From JAFEDN01 sp963818985 (GTDB lineage: Bacteria > Pseudomonadota > Gammaproteobacteria > Coxiellales > Coxiellaceae), in assembly GCA_963818985.1 (NCBI GenBank), contig CAWFUJ010000012.1, forward strand, positions 198,823 through 262,822: a DNA stretch of 64,000 bases, in the 5' to 3' direction. How positions within the stretch are numbered: position 1 is the stretch's first letter; the number at the start of each line of letters is the position of its first letter. A model generated the notes under the pieces. It did no database searches and was not told the origin of the DNA. It saw nothing but the letters and a program-made list of their open reading frames with translations. Positions 48,724 through 59,392 of this stretch are shown here, one piece after another. Position numbers and translations under genes: made by a program.

Positions 48724-49573
48724 TTAAATCGAAGCGCGTGGTTTGGGATGCACCTTGACATATTTAAATATTTTTTTGAGCTTATGCTCGATGGATTTCT
48801 TTAATTCAAAAGGATTTAAAGTCTGATGTAACAGTGCTTTATTTATTTTAATTTCCTCGTTCACATCCGAGGATTCCAACAGTCTTTCATAGGCTGTTTT
48901 GGCTTTAGAATATTTACGCTTATATTTAGAATTAACTTTAATTTTCTCTAACAATTTCTGCGTGGGCATAAAATGATTTTGATAGAGGCTCCATTCATTT
49001 TGGTAAAGATCATTCATCATATCCACTAAGCGGGAATCATCAAAACGGCCATAGCCAAATAAATGCCTGACGTGAGTCCAATTCTTTTGTTCAACGTGCG
49101 CATTGTCATTTTTTTTATAAGGCCTGGATCGAGTGAATTGTACAGCGCTTTTTCTATTCTCAGAAAAATAGCACAATAAATGCCAATTTAAAAATTCACT
49201 GCCATTATCACAATCAAATCCTTTGAGCGAAAAAGGCAGCATTTTCTCAATATTTTTGATTTGTTCTAAAACACCTTCCGCTCCTTTATTCCAGGTCGCA
49301 CGTATTTCCGTCCAGCCAGTTAAAATATCTGTGAGGGTAATACTCCAGACAAAATCTCCTGAAGTAGAATCTCCTCCATGAGCTACTGTATCCGCTTCTA
49401 AAAAACCAGGTTGGGTAACATCCCAATGATCCGTCTTGATGGGAATATGAGTCTTCAATAAATATCCTGGCCGAGTCCCGGGCAAACCTCTTCTCTTGTG
49501 CAAAGTCCTCAACGGCTTCAGAAGACGGTCGATGGTTGCTGGGCTAAGTTTAAGTAATTGTACTCTGAGTTGC
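48724..49573 (-). pseudogene. Integrase-core (rve) transposase, N-terminus lost
   Basis: The DDE core is intact: GFLEADTVAHGG (Asp), LKGFDCDNGSEFLNWH (Asp) and YKKNDNAHVEQKNWTHVR (Glu). Coding sequence continues upstream of the first possible start as QLLKLSPATIDRLLKPLRTL to about 49573 and then meets a stop and a new IS. The N-terminal HTH is therefore missing. Its end is abutted by the IS110 fragment. Confidence 0.75.
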
Positions 49574-49657
49574 TATGTTGCTTAAGTAGTTAAGTATTCC
49601 CCACAAGAATTTCCTATAAAATAAATGGTCTTAACAAATTATTGAAGGAGAAGACTT

Positions 49658-50089
49658 ATGGGGAAATATGATTATACAGGGAAAAGAGTTTTTATGGGTA
49701 TTGATGTTCATAAAAAGACCTATTCATGTGTCAGCGTTTGCGAAGGCCACGTCGTGAAAAAAGATACCATGCCAGCCGACCCACAGATCTTGACTACGTA
49801 TATTAAAAATAATTTTTCCGGCGCTCAACTTGAAACAGCTTATGAAGCTGGGTTTTCTGGCTTTCACCTACATCGACAACTGACCGCGACAGAAATAAAA
49901 AATTATGTGATCCATCCTGGCTCAATAGAAGTCGCCAGCAGAGATAGGGTAAAAACAGATAAACGAGACGCCAAGAAGATAGCAATACAATTAGCAGCAG
50001 GTCGTTTAAAATGTATTTACATTCCTACCTTAGAAGAGGAAGCAAAACGAAGTGCTTCTCGTTTAAGGAGCAATATCGTAAGCCCCTAA
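49658..50089 (+). pseudogene. IS110-family transposase, N-terminal part only
   Basis: 143 residues, starting after AAGGAGAAGACTT. The RuvC-like DEDD part is present: MGIDVHKKTYSC, ETAYEAGFSGFHLHRQL and DKRDAKKIAIQLAAGR. The family normally runs to 300 residues or more with a C-terminal Transposase_20 domain; here the frame ends at 50089. It is not closely related to the IS1111-type element at 14457. Confidence 0.8.
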
Positions 50090-50162
50090 TAATCCCATCT
50101 TTTTAGAATAAGAATAATTTGATTGAATGGTTTTACTGATTAATTAAAGGAGGTAAAACCTG

Positions 50163-50212
50163 ATGACTGACCAAAATGCTATTATTTCTAATTTAGAAAT
50201 TACGCACCGTAA
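50163..50212 (+). pseudogene. 5' stub of an unknown gene cut by an IS66 element
   Basis: A strong ribosome site (AAAGGAGGTAAAACCTG) precedes MTDQNAIISNLEITHRKKPR. The frame then enters sequence that, read on the other strand, belongs to the IS66 transposase. The stub is too short to assign. Confidence 0.35.
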
Positions 50213-51262
50213 AAAACCTCGTGATCAGTTCCGCGCTGGAGCGAGCGCGATGCGCCAATAATTTCTCGATATTCTCCGCCGCATAGCGCTCGCTCGTGTA
50301 AAAGAGATGGACCACGCGCCGTTCAATCTGCGAGACCACCGCCGTGGTATAAACGCCTTTACGCAGGGCTTTCCCATCGTGGACTAAACCGGATTGATCC
50401 AAAATTTTATTGGGCGTGTCATCATAAAAAATAACTTGCCCCTGAGCCGCCAACTCCGTTAAGCAGCCGTGAATCGGCTTGATGGAAGGATATAATTTCC
50501 GCATTTGATCCCATTGCGTGGCGTCCGCCACCGGAATTTTCTGCAATGATTGCCACAGCTCGATGCGCTTAAAGGGCAGCCCCAGATAATAGCGGCCAAT
50601 CGCTAAATTAGAACAGCAACTCACATCATATTTAGGCTGATTGACGACCGACTCCGGGATTGGCGCAGAATATAACTCGCCACACACCAGGCAGCGGAGT
50701 TTCTCAATGCGATAGCACGTCCCCATAATCAACGGTTGGCCTTTGAGTCGAATCAGGACTCCCGGGTCTGCCCGATACAACTTCGCCGATGTCTGGCTGG
50801 CGGCGCAGCCCGGGCAGGCATCGCCAGCGTGTAACTCAGTATGGGCCAGGGTGACTTCTTCGCATCCCGCGTAATCCTGAACGCCGTAGCGACCGTGATT
50901 CCTTTTGGGATCCCATTGGGTTTTTCGGCGAGCGCGAGTAGGAGTGATAAATGAAGTTGAAGGATCAGCATTATTTTTTAAGTCAGCCTCATTCGCTGAT
51001 GGCGCATGACCGGTCGTTGTTTGCGGGTGAGGTTTTATAGAGTTTTTTTTTCCGTGGAAATACCGAACATCGATTTGAGCCGTTCGATACTGAGCCTGGC
51101 TAAAGAGAGTTGTTTTTGCAGCCAGAGTGTAAAGGAGATTAAACCTAACATGATTTTTTTATCGCTATCCAATAAGGTACAGGCGGCAATTCTTGATTTG
51201 AGCGCTTCGGCTTCGTCAGCGGTGAGTGTCATGAGTTCAGGCTGTTGAGATGACATCGACAA
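50193..51262 (-). pseudogene. IS66-family transposase (TnpC), truncated and frameshifted
   Basis: The N-terminal frame (51262-51035) reads LTADEAEALKSRIAACTLLD and LSIERLKSMFGISTEKK, standard for IS66 TnpC. A shift within an A9 run at about 51042-51050 continues as GHAPSANEADLKNN, then QWDPKRNHGRYGVQDYAGCE. The zinc-finger part follows (LRCLVCGELYSAPIPE), then YYLGLPFKRIELWQSLQKIP. The C-terminal catalytic part is missing after about 50215. It is a dead copy, whatever the cause of the A9 shift. Confidence 0.8.
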
Positions 51263-51364
51263 ATCCTTCTGTGTCGTGGCTACTGCTGGTGATCGTAATG
51301 CAATCCTGCGCCGAGATCAAGCCCGCTGCGCCCATTGCGCGTTGCGGTCAGGTGATTTTAAAAA

Positions 51365-52348
51365 TAAATTTTCCCGATTTTCAGGCTCATCGGTACCACA
51401 CCTTGTTCCCGAGATTTTATAAAATACACCAAACAGCATGCTGATCCAAATACTGCCATTTTTTTACTTGGCTTGGAAAGTCATAAACCTCAAGATCGTA
51501 AACCTGAAGATCATCGGGTCAGCTATGAAGAGGCAGCAGAACTCGCTGCAAACTGCGGCGCTACCGGTTACCTCGCTTGGGATGGTTGGCGTCAACCTCC
51601 TGACCCCTCTGGCAAGATCTTAGGATTAGAGGAAGCGTTTGAAAAAATTGCAATGCGATTAGTCAATCGATCGATAGAGGAAGAAAAAGTAAGATTGGAC
51701 AAATTCATAGGCTCACTTCAATTTCAATCACCTATTGGTTCCATCAATCTAATCGCTAACCATTTAAATTATAAAGATGCGTGGACATTATACGACATTT
51801 TAAAAGAAGAGCAGCTTACCCGCTTAAATTTAGCTAATAATCAATTGCGTGATGAAGGCGCTTGGGTAGTGGCACAACTGATTAAAATCAAATTATCCAA
51901 ATTAACTCGTATCAACCTCGCTAACAATGAAATTAGCATCAGGGGTGGCCAACACTTGCTGCACGCCATAAAAGATAATATGACCATTATGCAATTGGAA
52001 TTAAAAGGAAATCCTATCCCTGAAAATACTTTGGTATTAATTCAATATTATTTAAAACGTAATCGTACCGCTTTATCTTCTCAATCTAGTCAAGATCTTT
52101 CAGATCAAAAATCCCACACTCCAAGGTCACTATCACCATCTACCTCATTTTTTTCGAGTTCATCGTCTCTTTCTCTTTCATCCATCCTGCCAACACAAAC
52201 ATACCCTAATACCAGTTTATTATCCACTCCAACCAGTCCACCTTCATCACGAATATCGAGTTCATTATTCTCACCCGGACATAAGCCTAAACACAGTCTA
52301 AGTCTGACCCAAACACTCACCATCACCAACAACCAACTTAATCTCTAG
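51365..52348 (+). pseudogene. 5'-truncated Rab-like GTPase fragment with leucine-rich repeats
   Basis: The frame is open from about 51365, with no convincing start, because IS66 sequence lies upstream. The first part reads SRDFIKYTKQHADPNTAIFL, LGLESHKPQDRKPEDHRVSY, EEAAELAANCGATGYLAWDG and LGLEEAFEKIAMRLV. This has the layout of the second half of a Rab/Ras GTPase, with the G4 NKxD position degenerate (GLESHK). RNI-type leucine-rich repeats follow (LTRLNLANNQLRDEGAWVVA; LTRINLANNEISIRGGQHLL), then a Ser/Pro-rich tail. The P-loop half is missing. It was probably an effector-type fusion; the GTPase assignment is by eye. Confidence 0.5.
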
Positions 52349-52381
52349 TGTCCGAAGAGGGAGAATGGGTAAAAGATTCTA

Positions 52382-53231
52382 GGGTCTGTTTACGATTCAC
52401 ATTGGTAACCACATAAACCCGCATGCCATGGCGACCATTGACGCATAATTTCTTTTCAATTTATCATACCTTGTCGCTATTGCGCGAAAATTTTTAATCC
52501 TCGCAAAAATATTTTCGACCAAATGCCGGTATTTGTATAATCCCCAATCCATATCATCATTTCGTATTGTTGAATTATTTTTTCTCGGGATAATCGGTAT
52601 GGATGATTTCTCGCGAATCATCTGGAGAGCTCATCACTATCATATCCCTTATCAGCAATCGTGTACTCCGCAGAAGGTAATTGTGCAATAAATTCCGGAG
52701 CGACTTTACAGTCATGAACTTCACCGCCTGTGAGGATAAAATCAATTGGCAAACCATAGGCGTCGGCTGCGATATATATTTTTGTCGTATTTCCAGCGAC
52801 TGATTTTCCAATCGCTTCATTATTAGTGCTAGCGGCGCCACTGCTATGTTGATGCGCTTTGACAATACTTCCATCAATAAATTCCCATTCCAAATCGGGT
52901 TCCTAAACAAGCGATTTGAAAATATTCATTAATTTATCTTTCGATGACCAACAATTAAATGGTTGGTAAATCGAAATCCATATACCAAAAAAAGATGGCA
53001 GGTCGCGCCAAGGCACTCCTGTGCGCATACGGTACAAGATTCCTTCAACTGTTTTTCGTAAATGGGGCTTGTCATATATCCCTTGTTCCTTCATGATAGT
53101 CCTTAGCTTTGACCAGTGCTCATCTGTGAGCATCTGTCTAGTCATAGCAAACTCGTTTTATTGTTAATTAAGAATCACAATCTTACGAGTTTTCTCTTGT
53201 AAATCAACATATTAAAGTCAGTAAACAGCCC
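52382..53231 (-). mobile_element. IS5-family (IS427-like) element with degraded transposase
   Basis: Ends GGGTCTGTTTAC and GTAAACAGCCC form inverted repeats flanked by CTA on both sides (52379-52381 and 53232-53234), a fitting target duplication. The transposase lies in three frames: MTRQMLTDEHWSKLRTIMKE (53145), the DDE core with FIDGSIVKAHQHS and YTIADKGYDSDELS (52893), and YRHLVENIFARIKNFRAIAT (52621). Two ORFs joined by frameshift are normal in this group, but three frames suggest at least one extra lesion. Confidence 0.8.
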
Positions 53232-53550
53232 CTAATATAAATATATTTAATGAAAGAGTTTATGGCGGTATCATTTTGAATAGAGTGTATCAGTATTAAA
53301 GTTTCTAGGCCGTTGCGCTACTCCGTTTTATTTCTTAATTTATTCAAAGGAGATGGCATGATAAAACCTCATCGGTTGGACAGCTCTGAGTTAGAATAAA
53401 AGCTAGCCTGGAGTAGATACATGGCAATCGCATTGAAAATTTCCCATTGATAATCCCTTGATTTATTTTTCAAATTTGGTGAATGCTTATTGATTTTTGG
53501 TCTTTTTTTCTTTATAAAACAGTCGGTTTTATAGAGGGAAGGAGCCTTAA
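53232..53550. other. Intergenic region with ISAs1 left end
   Basis: About 320 bases. Positions 53411-53437 hold the ISAs1 left terminal repeat (GAGTAGATACATGGCAATCG then CATTGAAA), whose inverted partner is split by the intron at 54899. No gene is seen. Confidence 0.55.
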
Positions 53551-54708
53551 ATGAAGCTAGAAAGCACTTTTCTGGAGCACTTTTCAAATCTTAAAGATCC
53601 CCGGCGAGACTCTCACCGTAATTTTCGCTATCACTTAACCGATATTTTAGTCATCACCATTTTGGCTACGATTTGTGGAGCCGATGGATGGGTAGAAATT
53701 CATCGATTTGGGTTAGCGAAAGAATCCTGGCTACGCACATTTTTGAAGTTACCCAATAGCATTCCTTCGCCCGATACGTTTGCTCGTGTATTTGCCCGAT
53801 TGGATCCCGCTGCTTTTGAAACCTGCTTTACTCAATGGATAGCTTCTTTAAGCATTGATTTAACGCGGGAAATTATTGCACTGGATGGAAAAACATTGAG
53901 AGGATCCGGTAATAAAAGGCAGGAGCAGCGTGCCATCCACCTGGTGAGCGCATGGGCCACCCAAAACCGGATGATGTTGGCACAAGTGAAAACCGCCGAA
54001 AAATCCAATGAAATTACCGCCATTCCTCACGTACTGAACCTGATTGATGTGAAGGGAGCCACCGTCACGATCGATGCCATGGGTTGCCAGACTGAGATTG
54101 CCCAACAAATTATAAGGCAAGAGGCTGATTACGTCCTTTCACTCAAAGAAAATCAGCCCACACTCTATGAGGAAGTTCGGTCGATTTTTTTCTTAGGTGA
54201 GAATGGAGAAAAGAAATATAAAAATATGCTTCATCGGCGAAAAGTCGAAAAACTTCATGATCATGGTCGAGTAGAAACTCGGCGTTATACATTGATATCT
54301 GCACGAGAGGAAACCGGCTTTAGTCTCAGATTCCCCGGTTTAAAAGGGCTTGGGAAAGTGGATATTACTCGAACCACTCAAGATAAAGTGGAGTATTCCA
54401 CCCGCTATTTTGTCACGAGTTTAAACTATGAGGGAATAGATACTTTTATGAAAGCGGTACGCAAACACTGGCAAATTGAGGTTGATTTACATTGGTCATT
54501 GGATGTGAGTTTTCATGAGGATTTAAATCAATCCCGGATAGGTCATTCTGCTGAGAATCTGGCGCTCGTCAGACGAATAGCACTGAATTTACTCAAACAG
54601 GAAAAAACTCATAAAAATGGCATCAGCTGTCGCCGAAAAACGGCGGGTTGGGATCATCAGTACTTGTTGAAAGTGCTGATGGCTGATCAAGGGTTTAAAA
54701 CCAAATAA
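53551..54708 (+). CDS. ISAs1-family transposase
   Basis: An intact 385-residue protein. The N-terminus (FLEHFSNLKDPRRDSHRNFR; YHLTDILVITILATICGADG) is characteristic of the ISAs1/H-repeat family. DDE motifs are IIALDGKTLRGS, VTIDAMGCQTEIAQ and, late, HWQIEVDLHWSLDVSFHED. No frameshift is seen, so the protein could be active, although the element's right end is interrupted by an intron. Confidence 0.95.
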   Translation: MKLESTFLEHFSNLKDPRRDSHRNFRYHLTDILVITILATICGADGWVEIHRFGLAKESWLRTFLKLPNSIPSPDTFARVFARLDPAAFETCFTQWIASLSIDLTREIIALDGKTLRGSGNKRQEQRAIHLVSAWATQNRMMLAQVKTAEKSNEITAIPHVLNLIDVKGATVTIDAMGCQTEIAQQIIRQEADYVLSLKENQPTLYEEVRSIFFLGENGEKKYKNMLHRRKVEKLHDHGRVETRRYTLISAREETGFSLRFPGLKGLGKVDITRTTQDKVEYSTRYFVTSLNYEGIDTFMKAVRKHWQIEVDLHWSLDVSFHEDLNQSRIGHSAENLALVRRIALNLLKQEKTHKNGISCRRKTAGWDHQYLLKVLMADQGFKTK

Positions 54709-56052
54709 ATCAGCATTGATTTTTATTGAAATGATCGAGTACTCAGTGAGTGGTTACGGCCAGGCTGCGTTAAAATCAGAGAGAAAGCCTAAAAATGACT
54801 TTGATTGACTCATTTGTTCTGTGACAGGAGCTCACTGGAAAGAATTTTATTTTTTGTTAGCAAAATTTTCAGGAAAACTTATTTCAATGCGATTGCCAGT
54901 GCGTCAGGAAAAGGCGCACTTATCTGGTGAGTGAAAGTCTCACCTGGGAAGGGGAAGTCAGCCCCACCCTGTAGCGAGTCTTGCGTTGCTGGAGGTAACG
55001 AAAGTGACGAAGCGTAGACAGCGAAATAATCGAGCCGAAATCGCGTGAACGTGGTAAGCCTCGAAAGGCATATGGTAGTTGCTGGCCGATGTTGTTGGCA
55101 AAACAGCAGGCAAAAAGTAAATCGGAGGTAGACCTGATGAAGACAAATCCGAAGAGGTACTCAGCACCGGGGTCATAGACGTTGGCGAGATTATAGAGAT
55201 AAGTGTAGCAACCTGAGAAGTCCTCAAGATTCTCCAAGGATGGAGTATCGAGGGTACAAGTGGAGAAGCACTTCGCGAGGCCAAAGAAAAGGTCTTGAGG
55301 ATGGCTGAATCGACCGTAGTAGCGAGGAATCGGCTAATCACCGAGGAGCGAAGGGTCGGTGGATATTAACCGAGCGCAAAGGAGAAACCATGACCATACA
55401 CAGCAAAGATGGGCGATCAGGGAAAACGAAACTGGAGCGCATAAGTGAGCTTTCAGCAAAGGACAATAAGATGGTGTTCAATAATATTGGACACATCATT
55501 GACTTGCCGATGCTGATGAAAACATTCGCACAGCTAGATGGGAATAAAGCGGTGGGAGTAGATGGTGTGACCAAAGCGAAGTACGGGCAAAACTTAGAAG
55601 AAAATCTAAGTCAACTGCTGAAACGAATTCGTCGAGGCACGTACAGGCCGAAACCGGCCAGAGTAGTTGAAATACCCAAAGAAGATGGCAGCACTAGACC
55701 GCTGGCGATCAGCTGTCTGGAAGATAAACTGGTGCAAAGTGCAGTCAACGAAATATTGACGAGTATTTATGAGCCGATTTTCCTGCCATCATCCTACGGT
55801 TTTCGACTTGAAAAGAACTGTCATCAGGCATTAAAGGCGTTGAACAACCACACGTTCCGTTACTACAATGGGGCAGTGGTGGAGATTGACCTCCGAAAGT
55901 GCTTTAACACGATCCCGCATGAGGGGATCATGAATAGTCTTAGGAAGAAAATCTCAGATAAACGCTTTTTGAAATTAGTGTGCCACTTACTGAGAACTCC
56001 GGAAATAAAGGAGGATGGAAGTGTGGTGGCTAGTGGACGGGGATGCCCGCAG

Positions 56053-56084
56053 GGCGGATTATGCAAATCTTTGCATAATCCGCC
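56053..56084. repeat. Perfect hairpin at the left border of the RIT element
   Basis: GGCGGATTATGCAAA and TTTGCATAATCCGCC are exact inverted repeats separated by TC. The structure sits between the broken RT gene and the left terminal repeat of the RIT. It may be a recombinase binding or crossover site. Confidence 0.7.
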
Positions 56085-56176
56085 TTATACGAAGTAGGAC
56101 ATTATACAAAGTAAACTACTTAAGGCATTAAGATATAAGGCTTTTAATTTCATTTACTTTGCATAATTTCTCAAGC

Positions 56177-57190
56177 CTACTTTAATTCAGACAACCAGGA
56201 AAGCAATGTCTGGTCCTTGCTCCAATCCGGAAGATGACTTTCAATTAAATCGGGATAAAGATTTTCAACCGCTTTTCTTTTAGTTTCAGTATCTGCTTTG
56301 GCATATATTTCTGTTGTCTTCAAATCAACGTGACCAAGAAAATCACGGATATAAATAAGATTAACTCCAGCCTGTAACAAGTGCATTGCCTTAGAGTGAC
56401 GAAGCATATGAGCATGTACTCTGACAGGTATTAGGGTTGATTTTTCTCGAGCAGATGCAACATATTTTGCAATAATATATGATACGCCTTCTTTCGTTAG
56501 TTTTCGATGTTGATTATTAGTAAATAATGGATTTTCCTTTTCCCAAGGTTTATCTAGCTTATTTTCCAATAGATAAATTTTTAATAAAGAAGCGGTATTC
56601 TTTATCATGGGCACTCGTCTGATTTTATTTCCTTTACCTATTAACGTAATAACAGCCGGCTCTTGTAAAGTGACATCACCGATCTTCAGATCACACACTT
56701 CCTGCACACGCGCTCCTGAATCATACAAGACACTCATTAATGTTAAATCACGCCTACCCCTTAGCGACTGTTTATCGGGCTGTTTCAAGAGTAATTTTAT
56801 GGCTTCCGGTGTCAGATATTCTACTATTTTTTTCTGTGCTTTTTTAATCGGGATGCTCATGATCTTTTGAAAATTAAATATGCCAGAAGGTTCTTCTGCC
56901 TGTAAATATCTAAAAAAAGAATGAATGGCAGCTAACCTTTGATTTCGAGTGGATATACTACATTTTCTATCCGTTTCCAACCACTGTAAAAAATCAGTCA
57001 GCCATTGACTGGAGACAATACTCAGAGTGATTTTTTCTGCTGGCGTTTTTTTAATTTCTTGACAGTAATTAATCAATAATTTAAAGGTATCTCGATAAGA
57101 ATAGATAGTGTTTTTGCTGACATTTTTTTGTGTTGGCAAGTAAACAGAAAGAAATTCAGTTAAGTGTTTTGCAAAATCAGTTGGTTTCAT
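56177..57190 (-). CDS. RIT tyrosine recombinase C (third gene)
   Basis: 337 residues, its start overlapping the previous gene by four bases. The N-terminal SAM-like domain includes FAKHLTEFLSVYLPTQKNVS. The catalytic set is complete: Arg in DSGARVQEVCDLKIGD, HMLRHSKAMHLLQAG, and late His/Tyr in FLGHVDLKTTEIYAKAD. The three recombinases of a RIT are thought to act together to move the element. Confidence 0.92.
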   Translation of the reverse strand: MKPTDFAKHLTEFLSVYLPTQKNVSKNTIYSYRDTFKLLINYCQEIKKTPAEKITLSIVSSQWLTDFLQWLETDRKCSISTRNQRLAAIHSFFRYLQAEEPSGIFNFQKIMSIPIKKAQKKIVEYLTPEAIKLLLKQPDKQSLRGRRDLTLMSVLYDSGARVQEVCDLKIGDVTLQEPAVITLIGKGNKIRRVPMIKNTASLLKIYLLENKLDKPWEKENPLFTNNQHRKLTKEGVSYIIAKYVASAREKSTLIPVRVHAHMLRHSKAMHLLQAGVNLIYIRDFLGHVDLKTTEIYAKADTETKRKAVENLYPDLIESHLPDWSKDQTLLSWLSELK

Positions 57191-58182
57191 AAAATTTCTC
57201 CTTCTAGTGTGGGAATGATGCCAGGATATTGCGTCTCTATTTTCAATGTGATGTGAGGAAATACATCGGCGGTCAGACGTAAATAATAGGCGGTTTCATT
57301 AAATGAATCGTGCCCCATGTAGGTTTTTAGTATAGGAAGATAAACAGTAAGATCTTTTCCTTGCTCAGCCCATTTTTTTAAGCAATGTATCGCAAAAAGA
57401 TGCCTAAAGTCATGAATGCGTGGACCACATCCCCTGCCACCGTGAGAAATTCCTGCATGCCACAAAAATCTACGGAAATTTTTGTAAACATTGCCTATTG
57501 TCATCGGTTTACCATTTAATGCCGGAAAATAATAGTCATTTTCAGTTGAGTAAAGATGGACTTGTGTCGAAAAATTTTGACACAATTTTGTCAGAAAATC
57601 AGACATAGGCACGAGTCGGCTATTATTTTTTTTGGACTGATGGATGGTGAGGACACCATTTTTAAGATCGACATCCGCCCTCTTGAGTAGCCTGGCTTCA
57701 GATAATCTCAATCCACACAGATAGATCATCCGGAAAATCACCGGCATAATTAGATGCCGGTAGGGACACTCACAAGAATATCGACATTGATCGGTTTCAG
57801 AAAAAAACTTCGCTAATTCTTCATCAGTATAAATATACGGTACGTATTGTTTTGCTTTAGGATAATAGCTTTTCGGCAAAACATAAGCGTTAATTCCAAT
57901 GGAATCGAGGTATTTTCCAAATTGACGAATGATAGAGGCACGCGAACTTTGATTGGCTTGTGCCTCGTAAGCTTTTTTTCTGCACCAGTCAAGAACGATT
58001 TCCTTGGTTAAGATAGTGGCCTGTGGATATTTCTCCAATGTAAATTGATCAAAACGTTTTAAATGACTGGCTTCGGCATCATACTTGTATCCAATAGCTT
58101 GCTTTAATTTTACATAATTTTGAATATGGTTTTTAAAATAACCGACATAAATAAAATTATTCATGATGAATATCCTCCCCAA
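57187..58182 (-). CDS. RIT tyrosine recombinase B (second gene)
   Basis: 331 residues, overlapping recombinase A by 26 bases and C by four. The likely start may be a few codons in, at MNNFIYVGYF. Catalytic residues are visible: CGLRLSEARLLKRAD, HDFRHLFAIHCLKKW and YMGHDSFNETAYYLRL. A CxxxC pair (DQCRYSCECPYR) near residue 140 is a feature seen in this subfamily. Confidence 0.92.
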   Translation of the reverse strand: MGRIFIMNNFIYVGYFKNHIQNYVKLKQAIGYKYDAEASHLKRFDQFTLEKYPQATILTKEIVLDWCRKKAYEAQANQSSRASIIRQFGKYLDSIGINAYVLPKSYYPKAKQYVPYIYTDEELAKFFSETDQCRYSCECPYRHLIMPVIFRMIYLCGLRLSEARLLKRADVDLKNGVLTIHQSKKNNSRLVPMSDFLTKLCQNFSTQVHLYSTENDYYFPALNGKPMTIGNVYKNFRRFLWHAGISHGGRGCGPRIHDFRHLFAIHCLKKWAEQGKDLTVYLPILKTYMGHDSFNETAYYLRLTADVFPHITLKIETQYPGIIPTLEGEIL

Positions 58183-59392
58183 ACGTTAGCGCACACTCCT
58201 TTAATTTTTTCATATCCACTTTGAGATAAACTGCTGTGGAGTCGGGATCTATATGACCGAGAATGTCTGAAATAACAGGAAGTGGTGTATCCTTTTCCAA
58301 AAGGTGACTAGCCATTGTGTGCCGGAGTGAATGCATTCCTCTTCTTTTTTTCAAAGTGGGCAGATGTGCCAGTTCCATATAGCTTTTAATTAACTGAGTT
58401 AAATGGTCATCTTCTGCAAAGGGACCAAAGGGAGCCATGTGTTTGACAAAAATATAAGGGCTTTCTATTTTAGGTCTGCCATACTTGATATAATCGATCA
58501 CTGCCCAACCCACTTCCGGCGTTAGTGGAAGAACCGTGGAAGTTTTTGTCTTAGATTGAGTGAAAATTAATTTTTTATCTTTCCATTTAAAATTTTCCAT
58601 TTTTAAATGCTTAATATCCATGCTACGCATCCCTAAACAACAGGCCAATAAAATAATGGCATAATCTCGTTTACCTTTTGGACTTCCTCTATCAATAGCA
58701 GCAATCAGTTTTTTTAACTCATCGGTTGTCCATACAGATGGAATGCGAGTTTGCTTTCTGGCCTGAACCATGGGTGTTTTGGCTGCAAAATCAGTACTCA
58801 CTTCTTCTGTCTCTAAAAGAAAGCGAAAAAAGGCACGTAAAGAACAAATATTTTGTTCCACCGTTTTATAGGTATAACCCGCTAAAGTTTTTATATAATT
58901 ATGAATGAGCGTCAAATTAATTTCCTGACAACTGTTCATGTGCTGCGAGGCTAGGTAATCCATAAATCGTGCAGATTGTTTAACGTAATGGTCAGTGGTC
59001 ACTTGAGAATAATCTTTATTGACACAGTAAGATTTAAAACGATCACTGATAACTAAAAAATGAGGTTCAGTTAGAATTTCTTTATGTTTATAATACCGGC
59101 GCAAAATAGTATGATGGAGTTGAAAATCCCCAATCACTCGTATAATACGAAGCTCTTGTGCTTCTGCTTGGGAAAATTGACGATTAGAATCCTTCTCGAG
59201 AATATGGAAATGTTTTTCAAGAAAATCCATTCCTAAACGTTCAGAAAAAAAGATCTCATCCCGTTCTTCTGCAAATCGTAATAACATTTGCCAGCGTCTA
59301 CGATAAAACTTCATAGAACCTGGAGTATAACCAAGCCGAAGCATTTCTTGCTCTACATCGTGGAGCAAGTCAACTAATGGTTTGTTCTGCAT
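58157..59392 (-). CDS. RIT tyrosine recombinase A (first gene)
   Basis: 411 residues, the first and longest of the trio, starting with AAGGAGATATTTT just upstream. The N-terminal half (about 190 residues) is a long DNA-binding region including FYRRRWQMLLRFAEERDEIF. The catalytic set is complete: Arg in CLGMRSMDIKHLKMEN, HSLRHTMASHLLEKD and ILGHIDPDSTAVYLKVD. All three genes being intact suggests the RIT may still be mobile. Confidence 0.92.
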   Translation of the reverse strand: MQNKPLVDLLHDVEQEMLRLGYTPGSMKFYRRRWQMLLRFAEERDEIFFSERLGMDFLEKHFHILEKDSNRQFSQAEAQELRIIRVIGDFQLHHTILRRYYKHKEILTEPHFLVISDRFKSYCVNKDYSQVTTDHYVKQSARFMDYLASQHMNSCQEINLTLIHNYIKTLAGYTYKTVEQNICSLRAFFRFLLETEEVSTDFAAKTPMVQARKQTRIPSVWTTDELKKLIAAIDRGSPKGKRDYAIILLACCLGMRSMDIKHLKMENFKWKDKKLIFTQSKTKTSTVLPLTPEVGWAVIDYIKYGRPKIESPYIFVKHMAPFGPFAEDDHLTQLIKSYMELAHLPTLKKRRGMHSLRHTMASHLLEKDTPLPVISDILGHIDPDSTAVYLKVDMKKLKECALTFGEDIHHE

